DNA from: CAXPZW01 sp964221845
GTDB taxonomy: Bacteria > Bacteroidota > Bacteroidia > Flavobacteriales_D > Sanyastnellaceae
Reading direction: 5' to 3'
Assembly (NCBI GenBank): GCA_964221845.1
Contig: CAXPZW010000018.1
Span: 1-57,202 of the forward strand
Length of the DNA stretch: 57,202 nucleotides
The notes beneath the pieces were generated by a model. It searched no databases. It worked only from the letters and a program-made list of their open reading frames with translations, and was not told the origin of the DNA. The position numbers and the translations under genes were made by a program. Positions 51,066-57,202 of this stretch are shown here, piece by piece (the stretch's first letter is position 1; every line of letters starts with the position of its first letter).

Positions 51066-52421
51066 ATGCAAGCAACCGGCCTGGCTACCGACCCCATTTG
51101 TGCCCTCTCCACCCCTCCTGGTGTGGGCGGGATTGCAGTGATCCGCTGCAGCGGTGCGGGCAGCCTACAGTTGTTTCAGCCCCTGTTTTCCAAAGACCTA
51201 TCGGCGGCCAAGACGCACACGGTGCACTTTGGTCAGTTTGCTGAGGGTGAGGCATGGATTGACGAGGGCGTGGTGACCCTGTTCTTGGGCAAGGCTTCCT
51301 ACACGGGTGAAGAAACCCTGGAGCTGAGCTGCCACGGCTCTCCTTACATCCAGCAACGGTTGTTGCAAGCGCTCGTGGGTGCGGGCTTCCGCATGGCAGA
51401 TCCGGGGGAATTCACCATGCGTGCGTTCCGCAACGGGAAGCTGGACCTGAGCCAAGCCGAAGCGGTGGCCGATTTGATTGCAGCCGAATCGCAGGCGAGC
51501 CACCAGTTGGCCATGCACCAGTTGCGCGGGGGATTTTCCGATGAAATTCAGGGGTTGCGGGAGGAGTTGATCCACTTTGCCTCCATGATTGAGCTGGAGC
51601 TGGACTTCAGCGAGGAGGATGTGGAGTTTGCCAACCGCGACGATTTGAAGGCGTTGGTGGAATCGCTGTTGGGCAAGATCAAGCGCCTGATGGATTCGTT
51701 TGCCACCGGAGTGGTGGTGAAGGAAGGGGTGCCAGTAGCCATTGTGGGCAAACCCAACGCGGGCAAGTCCACCCTGCTCAACGCCCTGTTGAACGAGGAC
51801 CGCGCCATCGTCTCTGACATCCCAGGCACCACCCGCGACACGGTGGAAGACGTGACCAACATCGGTGGTATCCGCTTCCGCTTCATCGACACCGCAGGCC
51901 TGCGCGAAACCACCGACGAGATCGAAGCCATCGGCGTGGAACGCTCCCGCACCAAAATCGGCGAAGCCCGTCTGGTGCTCTACCTCTACGACCCCACCGA
52001 GCTGGACGACGCCCAACTCGAACCCGAACTCGCAGACATCCACGCCCGCCTCTCGGACGGCGCTGAACTCATCGTGATCCGCAACAAAACCGATTTGGCT
52101 TCCCCCCATCCCGAGCATCTCAGCATCTCCGCCAAGGAAGGGCAAGGATTGGAAGACCTGCACTCCGCACTGACCGCCTCGATTTCAGAGGCTCTGTCTT
52201 CCAACAACACGGTAGTCACCAACGCCCGTCACCACGCCGCACTCCTGGCCGCGCAAACCAGCCTGGTGGAAGTGCTGAACGGGCTCGCCATCAGCATCAC
52301 AGGCGACTTTCTCGCCATCGACATCCGCAAAGCCTTGCACCACCTCGGCGAGATCACCGGTGAGGTGACGCATGAGGATTTGCTGGACTTTATCTTTTCG
52401 CGGTTTTGTATTGGAAAGTAG
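51066..52421 (+). CDS. mnmE: tRNA modification GTPase MnmE, with 3' end supplied by the adjacent islet
   Basis: This 451-residue protein has the N-terminal folate-binding domain (DPICALSTPPGVGGIAVIR), the helical domain, and the inserted G domain (GKPNAGKSTLLNALL, DIPGTTRDTVED, DTAGL, NKTDL). It ends in the catalytic Cys motif FCIGK. With MnmG it forms 5-carboxymethylaminomethyluridine in tRNA anticodons. It appears intact. The last 60 codons occur again at 54951 as a second copy, so the present tail seems to have come with the inserted element. The start is set by the -7 element. Confidence 0.94.
   Translation: MQATGLATDPICALSTPPGVGGIAVIRCSGAGSLQLFQPLFSKDLSAAKTHTVHFGQFAEGEAWIDEGVVTLFLGKASYTGEETLELSCHGSPYIQQRLLQALVGAGFRMADPGEFTMRAFRNGKLDLSQAEAVADLIAAESQASHQLAMHQLRGGFSDEIQGLREELIHFASMIELELDFSEEDVEFANRDDLKALVESLLGKIKRLMDSFATGVVVKEGVPVAIVGKPNAGKSTLLNALLNEDRAIVSDIPGTTRDTVEDVTNIGGIRFRFIDTAGLRETTDEIEAIGVERSRTKIGEARLVLYLYDPTELDDAQLEPELADIHARLSDGAELIVIRNKTDLASPHPEHLSISAKEGQGLEDLHSALTASISEALSSNNTVVTNARHHAALLAAQTSLVEVLNGLAISITGDFLAIDIRKALHHLGEITGEVTHEDLLDFIFSRFCIGK
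52239..52418 (+). repeat. Direct repeat copy A: 3' end of functional mnmE
   Basis: These 180 bp begin GCACTCCTGGCCGCG and end one codon before the TAG stop. They align without gaps to 54951-55130 with 10 substitutions. Confidence 0.9.
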
Positions 52422-52610
52422 AGTTGTTTCCAACGCTCAGGACATCCAACCAAACACCATTTACCTGTTGGTATAAAACGTCGCGACGCAATGCAAACAG
52501 ACTCGGTAATCCATGCCCACTCCTGCACGGATATGACCGATGCTTTGTGATTTCAAGAGTAGAGAAGATGATGAATTCTTGCGTACTTCTATGAAGTCGA
52601 AATTGAGCGC

Positions 52611-53435
52611 ATGATACCAACTCACAGCTCGGAAAAGACCAGTAAGCGGGGAATTACAGTGAATCATTTAGGTCAACTGAATACATACGATTTCACCGAA
52701 CCCCACCGGCATGACTATTTCGAGTTTTTCTTCTTTCAGAGTGGCGGAGGGACGCATTACATTGACTTCATTGCATTTGACATCCATGCTAACTCGGTGC
52801 ACATCGTGGCCCCAGGGCAGGTACACCAAATGAAACGTGGGTTAGATTCTGAAGGTCACGTCGTGTTGTTTGAATTGTCGGCCATTGCCCCACCGGCGCC
52901 GATTGAGAACTTTCTTTTTGAGCATATCTGTTTGGATGCAAGTGAGCTTAAGCCCACATTCAGGTTGAACCCCAAACTGAAAAATGCACTAAACAACCGG
53001 ATGCGGGAAATCTATGATTGTGCCCAGAAAGGAAGCGATCTTGACCAACTTCGTTTGATCAATCACATGCAATTGTTCTGTCTGAACTGTATGGAACATG
53101 TCGGAGTCAGGGGAACCTTGATTGACTCTGATTATTTGAATTTCAGGAGAGCATTGAAGGAGAACTTCAAGGATTTAAAGAAGGTGAGAGAATATGCTGA
53201 ACTTCTGAATTTGACCGAGAGGGCCTTGAATGACTTGGCAAAAGCCCACTCGGGCAAAAGTGCAAGTGAGGTCATCTACAACCAGGTAATTATGGAGGCA
53301 AAGCGACTGTTGAGAACAGGCATTTCCGTCAAAGAGACCGCTTACGCCTTGCAGTTTGATGATCCCGGACATTTTTCAAAGTTCTTCAAAAACAAAACCG
53401 GCAGTTCTCCAAGCGATTTCAAGGAATGTACATGA
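52611..53435 (+). CDS. AraC-family transcriptional regulator
   Basis: This 274-residue protein has an N-terminal cupin-like sensor part (HRHDYFEFFFFQSGGGTHYIDF, HIVAPGQVHQM) and two C-terminal HTH motifs (EYAELLNLTERALNDLAKAHSG; ISVKETAYALQFDDPGHFSKFFKNKTGSSPSDF). It is of the type that responds to a small ligand. It is the first gene of the mnmE islet, 189 bp after the mnmE stop, and may control the next gene 73 bp downstream. Its base composition differs from the housekeeping genes around. Confidence 0.88.
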   Translation: MIPTHSSEKTSKRGITVNHLGQLNTYDFTEPHRHDYFEFFFFQSGGGTHYIDFIAFDIHANSVHIVAPGQVHQMKRGLDSEGHVVLFELSAIAPPAPIENFLFEHICLDASELKPTFRLNPKLKNALNNRMREIYDCAQKGSDLDQLRLINHMQLFCLNCMEHVGVRGTLIDSDYLNFRRALKENFKDLKKVREYAELLNLTERALNDLAKAHSGKSASEVIYNQVIMEAKRLLRTGISVKETAYALQFDDPGHFSKFFKNKTGSSPSDFKECT

Positions 53436-53508
53436 AGTTCGCAGAATTGTACATGGCTTTGAGACAACCTCAGTTGTAGCATTGCAGTGAACATTAAAAA
53501 ATACGATT

Positions 53509-54774
53509 GTGAAAAGGGCGATTACGACTACGTTGTTTTCGATGCTGGTAGGACTTGGTTTTTCCCAAACTTGGAACCAAGTGACCGTTCCTACATCCGA
53601 AAACCTATTGGACATCGAGTTTCCTGAAGACTCATTTGGAGTTGGGTACATTGGAGGAGAGAATGGTGTTTTACTCAAAACAACAGACGGTGGTGTCACT
53701 TGGGCAGAAGTGAACTATGCTGGCATTGACATCCCTGTCGATGTTCATTTCCGGGACCTTGAATTCGCCAACGCTGATGTAGGTTACGCCGCTTTGGCCG
53801 AGACTCAAGGGCTTTATGAGACCACTGATGGTGGACAGAACTGGACAGCAATGGATGATCCGTCAATCGGATCGTTCTGCTTCAGAAGTACGCTACATGT
53901 TTTTGATGAAAACCAGTTTATCGCATCAGGTGCGGGATGTTTTTCGGGTGCCATGATCGTAGCTTACAACAACGGTACTTGGTCGTGGCCCATGATGCAG
54001 CCTCTCCTTCTCGATGCAGACCATTATGTGCGGGATATGGAGTTCAGAGACAGCCTTGGAATTGCCGCCGTCAACAGTCATTTTTTCCTTCGATCAACGG
54101 ACACTGGGCAAACTTGGGATACCATCGCTTCACCTATCCTATCACCGAGTGGAAATCTCACAGATGTGATCATCGTGAACGATACGCTCATGCTTGCTGG
54201 ACATGAAGTCGGTAACAGTCACCCCACTTTCTTTCAATCGAATGATGCAGGTTTAACATGGGGAGAAATGCAACCCACTGGTGGAGATGTAGTGCCCTTT
54301 GCATCATGGCTGGCGTTTGAGATGAGTTCCAATGGCGATCTTTATGCAAGTGCGACTCAAGCCGATTCTACGCATTACATGCATGAAAAAAATGGACCCC
54401 TTTGGAGCCCCGAGCAAGTAGAGGAGCAGATCGTTTCGATTGATTCGCACGGAACAGACTTCGTGTATGCCGTTGGAAACAACGGATATGTCATTGTGAA
54501 TTCTGGTCCTGGATCGTCCATTGAAGACCAACTTGAACCTGCTGTCAACGTCTTTCCGAACCCAGCTTCTACACATGTTACCATCACCGTCGAAGCGCCG
54601 TTTATCCGAGCAGACTATCAACTCTGGGATGCGCAAGGAAGAATGATGAGTGAGGGGGTATTGACTGGAATCAACACAACCCTAAACACCCTCCCTTTCG
54701 CATCTGGAAACTACGTGATTTCCATTGGCAACAGAGCAGGAGTGCTACGCGAGCAGATCATCATTCAGAAATAA
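53509..54774 (+). CDS. T9SS-secreted BNR/YCF48-like beta-propeller protein
   Basis: This 421-residue protein starts with GTG 53509 and has a signal peptide (KRAITTTLFSMLVGLGFSQ). Asp-box-like repeats follow: LLKTTDGGVTWAEV, LYETTDGGQNWTAM, FLRSTDTGQTWDTI and FFQSNDAGLTWGEM, as in sialidase/YCF48 propellers. The C-terminus is a type A sorting domain (VNVFPNPASTHVTITV to REQIIIQK). No sialidase catalytic residues are evident. It is the cargo of the mnmE islet and ends in a strong terminator. Confidence 0.82.
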   Translation: MKRAITTTLFSMLVGLGFSQTWNQVTVPTSENLLDIEFPEDSFGVGYIGGENGVLLKTTDGGVTWAEVNYAGIDIPVDVHFRDLEFANADVGYAALAETQGLYETTDGGQNWTAMDDPSIGSFCFRSTLHVFDENQFIASGAGCFSGAMIVAYNNGTWSWPMMQPLLLDADHYVRDMEFRDSLGIAAVNSHFFLRSTDTGQTWDTIASPILSPSGNLTDVIIVNDTLMLAGHEVGNSHPTFFQSNDAGLTWGEMQPTGGDVVPFASWLAFEMSSNGDLYASATQADSTHYMHEKNGPLWSPEQVEEQIVSIDSHGTDFVYAVGNNGYVIVNSGPGSSIEDQLEPAVNVFPNPASTHVTITVEAPFIRADYQLWDAQGRMMSEGVLTGINTTLNTLPFASGNYVISIGNRAGVLREQIIIQK

Positions 54775-54798
54775 CGAGCACGTGCACATTGAGGGAGA

Positions 54799-54824
54799 AA
54801 AAGAGGACTTCGGTCCTCTTTTTT
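54799..54824 (+). terminator. Terminator of the islet operon
   Basis: AAGAGGAC and GTCCTCTT with a TTCG tetraloop, followed by TTTT, lie 26 bp after the stop of the propeller gene. Confidence 0.85.
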
Positions 54825-54875
54825 CTTCGGAAAATTTCGCTGGGCTATGCAAAGCTATCACTGGCTGATTTTTAG

Positions 54876-54905
54876 AGGTGCAATTTAGGCTGCCGCACTG
54901 CACCT
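54876..54905. repeat. Short inverted repeat near the right end of the islet
   Basis: AGGTGCA and TGCACCT are separated by 16 bp and lie 46 bp before the second mnmE tail. It could be an arm site of the integrating element or chance. Confidence 0.3.
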
Positions 54906-54950
54906 TATTGTGCCACTTACTGATTCGGATTACCCGCATATTCCAGCGGG

Positions 54951-55133
54951 GCACTCCTGGCCGCGCAAACCAGCCTGGTGGAAGTGCTGAACGGGCTCGC
55001 CATCAGCATCACCGGCGATTTCCTCGCCATCGACATCCGCAAAGCCCTGCACCACCTCGGCGAAATCACCGGTGAGGTAACCCACGAGGATTTGCTGGAC
55101 TTTATTTTTTCGCGGTTTTGTATTGGGAAGTGA
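54951..55133 (+). pseudogene. mnmE': Displaced mnmE 3' end (direct repeat copy B)
   Basis: A 60-codon fragment of mnmE in open frame, starting at the equivalent of codon 392 and ending in FCIGK and TGA. It differs from the current mnmE tail at ten third (or synonymous first) codon positions, with no amino-acid change and no gap. It has no start codon or promoter. Intact reading of a dead fragment implies recent displacement: this is probably the original chromosomal tail. Confidence 0.85.
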
Positions 55134-55210
55134 TGGGACGAAAAGCGAGCGAGATTCGCTACCCATGCTCGATGACGGAAAGCATAAAGAAAACGGGGAT
55201 CTCTTGAAGA

Positions 55211-56113
55211 TTACATCCCTTGAGACCCCTCAACCCATGCATCCCTGTACCCTTCAACGGTCTCAATCAACGCTGTTCTAAACGTGGTTCCCTTCTCGCC
55301 TTTCAATCGCGCGTTGGATTTTCGAATGCGAACGCGCGATAGGAGGTTCAACAATTCCAAACGCACATCATCGTCGACACCAGTGAATTCTACGTCGGCC
55401 TGTTCAAACTGAAGGCTCAAAAAGACATCAATGTAATTCCCGCTGCGCACAGCTATGAATCCCGCCTCTTGGATACTCGAAAAGTTGAGCCTTACACAGC
55501 ACTCTTTGTACTTGTATTCTATGCAACTGTCATACAAGCTGATCACAATCGGGTCAGCGCCTTTTATGAATCGCTGGCCAATCCCGGTGTACGATTGCAA
55601 CTCATAGGTATCAATCAAAGCAGGCGCAGCTCCCGGATGATTGCCCAAGACAGAACGCAAGGCCGCATTCAGGCGCTCATTCAAGCGGTCATACTGGGTA
55701 TTGATCCACTTTAATCCAATTACGAGTATGAGCGCAGCAAGCACCAGTCCGCCGATTTTGATCAGCATACGTTTACTTCCTCTCTTCTCCGTCTTCTCAT
55801 CGGATACACCGTCTTCTAGGCCTTTCAAAAAATCATCTCCCAGGAGCGCCGTGCAGTCCTTGCGCAAGGCGAGATAGGCTTCGGTGACCGCCTGATCGAA
55901 ATCGCTCGAATCACTGTATGCAAGGGTGCCGCTTATGTATTGAAAGAGGTAATCGTAATCCCCGTTCGAAATCGTATCGTTTTCTTCAATATCCAAAAGC
56001 ATGCGCTCAAGACAAATACATACGCTATCCATTTCAACCGCTGGTTCACCTTGAGAGCCAAAAGAATCAATGGCTGCGAATAGGAGAATAATAGAGAAAA
56101 ACCCGGATTTCAT
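55211..56113 (-). CDS. Membrane protein of unknown function
   Basis: This 300-residue protein has a signal peptide (MKSGFFSIILLFAAIDSFG). An extracytoplasmic helical part carries CICLERMLLD and YISGTLAYSDSSDFDQAV, and a single membrane helix lies at about 115-137. The C-terminal soluble part is about 160 residues (IKGADPIVISLYDSCIEYKYKECCVRLNFSS). I recognise no family. ATG 56113 is supported by the signal peptide and by the -7 element 40 nt upstream. It lies downstream of the ancestral mnmE end, facing it. Confidence 0.65.
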   Translation of the reverse strand: MKSGFFSIILLFAAIDSFGSQGEPAVEMDSVCICLERMLLDIEENDTISNGDYDYLFQYISGTLAYSDSSDFDQAVTEAYLALRKDCTALLGDDFLKGLEDGVSDEKTEKRGSKRMLIKIGGLVLAALILVIGLKWINTQYDRLNERLNAALRSVLGNHPGAAPALIDTYELQSYTGIGQRFIKGADPIVISLYDSCIEYKYKECCVRLNFSSIQEAGFIAVRSGNYIDVFLSLQFEQADVEFTGVDDDVRLELLNLLSRVRIRKSNARLKGEKGTTFRTALIETVEGYRDAWVEGSQGM

Positions 56114-56153
56114 AAGTAGATAGATCAGAGAGACAAAGGCTCTCGAATTACCG

Positions 56154-56161
56154 CAAAAATA
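56154..56161 (-). promoter_or_regulatory. -7 element TATTTTTG for the gene at 56113
   Basis: On the minus strand this is an exact TAnnTTTG 40 nt before the ATG. Confidence 0.45.
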
Positions 56162-56260
56162 CCTCAAAGCTGACGTGGGCCTTCGAAGATCACAATAGCC
56201 CTTAGCATTTGCATTCATTGACTGGGTTGAAGCCCACCACGCCACACATCATTGGATGGC

Positions 56261-57202
56261 TTAACGAATGACCAGAACGTGCCCCTTGTCCTGCTTGGAA
56301 ATCGTACCTGAAAGGTCCAAATACGTGTACTCCATGCGCCAAGCATAAACACCATCCGGCACGTAGTGGGTACCCTCCCTGTGTGACCCGTTCCAAACTG
56401 CTTCGGTGTCTTGGGTTGAAAACACCAACTCTCCGTTCCGATTAAAAACGCTGAAGGTGTAGTGGATCATGTCACACGTTGCCACGGCTTGGAATACGTC
56501 GTTGATGCCGTCGTTGTCGGGCGTGAAGGTGTTGGGCACATATACGCGGCAATCGCAAGCCTCAAATTCGACCCACACATCATCCGAAACCGACTCGCAT
56601 GGGCTGGTCACATCCACCTGATAGACATCGCTTTCTTCGACCGCAATTTCTGACGCCAAAAGGCCATTCGACCAGCTGTATTCCAAGGGATAACTAAAGC
56701 CATTGATTTCTGGAGACAGTGCCACTGGTGTTCCCTCGCAGACCCGGATGTCTTCACCCAGATCGATGAGCACAGGAGGAATGATCTCGACAACTACCTG
56801 ATCGGTGTATTGGCACGGGCCAGCATATGCTGTGGCTTCGTAGATCCCATCTACGGTGGGTTCAATCTGAAATGCAGTTTCACCGGTATTCCAAAGCACA
56901 GTCACACCGGGATCAGAGGGCGCTATTTCAAGCACGAAGTCCTCGTTGTAGCATACCTGAACATCAGGCCCCAATTCAAATGCCGGTATGGCCACGACTG
57001 TGACTTCAACCTCATCCCCTGCCGTGCAGCCGTTGGAGGTGACCTCCAAGGTGTAGACCCCTGCTATGCCGGTCCCCAGGGTCGCACCTGTTGTTCCGTC
57101 TGACCACACAAATGTCCCGCTTGCCTCTGGTGCCTCCAAGAGCGCCGTTTGCCCCGCGCAAAGGGTGATATCCGGCCCAAGATCTACCTCTGGAAAAGGC
57201 GT
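56261..57202 (-). CDS. Gliding-motility-type repeat protein with T9SS type B sorting domain, N-terminus beyond window
   Basis: The frame is open to the right edge (314 codons visible, 5' end missing). It contains Ig/PKD-like repeats of about 80 residues in which a Cys follows LGPD or LGED (VDLGPDITLCAGQ, FELGPDVQVCYNED, IDLGEDIRVCEGT). The C-terminus is the gliding-motility-associated domain YVPNTFTPDNDGINDVFQ to DKGHVLVIR (CHU_C, T9SS type B). Such proteins are large surface adhesins. The last visible gap 56114-56260 holds only the upstream promoter of the neighbour. Confidence 0.85.
   Translation of the reverse strand, partial: TPFPEVDLGPDITLCAGQTALLEAPEASGTFVWSDGTTGATLGTGIAGVYTLEVTSNGCTAGDEVEVTVVAIPAFELGPDVQVCYNEDFVLEIAPSDPGVTVLWNTGETAFQIEPTVDGIYEATAYAGPCQYTDQVVVEIIPPVLIDLGEDIRVCEGTPVALSPEINGFSYPLEYSWSNGLLASEIAVEESDVYQVDVTSPCESVSDDVWVEFEACDCRVYVPNTFTPDNDGINDVFQAVATCDMIHYTFSVFNRNGELVFSTQDTEAVWNGSHREGTHYVPDGVYAWRMEYTYLDLSGTISKQDKGHVLVIR

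Larger units (their letters stand above)
52239..55130. mobile_element. Islet integrated at the 3' end of mnmE, flanked by 180-bp direct repeats
   Basis: The segment between the two copies of the mnmE tail carries an AraC-type regulator and a T9SS protein gene, with visibly lower G+C than mnmE. There is no integrase or transposase in it. The repeat copies begin with 62 identical bp, which would contain the crossover, and then differ at ten positions, all synonymous. Both tails thus look like ends of once-functional mnmE alleles. From established knowledge, the mnmE (trmE/thdF) 3' end is an integration site for elements such as SGI1 in other bacteria. The islet may be a remnant, or moved in trans. 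Confidence 0.65.

Noticed and set aside
1..57202. CRISPR arrays, rRNA, tRNA, tmRNA, insertion sequences with transposases
   Set aside because: None found by eye. The tandem array at 11020-11080 has 13-bp units without spacers, so it is not a CRISPR.

Overview
The window is a 57.2 kb chromosomal segment from a member of the Bacteroidota, most likely Flavobacteriales or a close relative, with an unusually G+C-rich genome for that group. Five proteins carry type IX secretion (T9SS) C-terminal signals of type A or type B. SusC-style TonB receptor architecture, a complete-looking late menaquinone branch, a DUF6089 outer-membrane protein and the Bacteroidota promoter element TAnnTTTG in front of many genes all fit this. 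No rRNA, tRNA or CRISPR array was found. Gene density is high, with many 1-14 bp overlaps.

Layout. 1-1951: a partial secreted LamG/PNGase F-like protein. 2282-5309: a two-gene unit of a glutathione-synthase-like ATP-grasp ligase and a fusion of an N-formylglutamate-amidohydrolase-like domain with a QEGLA/DUF1704 (MATCAP-like) metallopeptidase. 5340-10973: a leftward operon with an S4 RNA-binding protein, a GNAT acetyltransferase, an aminotransferase and three glycosyltransferases. 11431-17877: a lipoprotein, a TonB receptor, two T9SS cargo proteins, a Cys-rich 63-residue peptide and a GNAT enzyme. 18122-19462: a collagen-like secreted protein. 19644-21406: dnaX, with an apparent -1 frameshift site that would yield gamma and tau. 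21610-22725: rpsF-rpsR-rplI. 22876-28589: a DUF805 protein, uvrB, a lipoprotein and a T9SS trypsin-like protease. 28675-31876: a GT2 enzyme, an ECF-type sigma factor, rsmG and an unknown gene. 31896-32546: a toxin-antitoxin pair with a frameshifted toxin. 32717-33415: an orphan OmpR-type regulator. 33493-41358: a menaquinone operon (menI-menF-menD-menA-membrane protein-menC-menE) ending in rdgB, followed by accA. 42490-50739: an OmpA/TPR-like lipoprotein, a DUF6089 barrel, an RNA methyltransferase, a YdjM-like protein, sppA, folK, a deoxynucleoside kinase and sucD. 51066-55130: mnmE and a small inserted islet. 55211-57202: a membrane protein and a partial gliding-motility-type (T9SS type B) adhesin.

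Most notable points. (1) An approximately 2.7 kb islet (AraC regulator plus a T9SS beta-propeller protein) sits between two 180-bp copies of the 3' end of mnmE. The copies differ at 10 positions, all synonymous, and the first 62 bp are identical, which points to integration at mnmE with replacement of the gene tail. (2) The ATP-grasp ligase and MATCAP-like peptidase pair resembles in architecture the eukaryotic tubulin tyrosine ligase / detyrosinase pair and could be a modification cycle. (3) dnaX carries A AAA AAG in a run of ten A, in the right frame for a -1 shift. (4) At least seven genes have a TAnnTTTG-type -7 element ending only 4-6 nt before the ATG, suggesting leaderless mRNAs. (5) Two adjacent glycosyltransferases are in the same frame, separated by a single TGA and with no ATG for the second.
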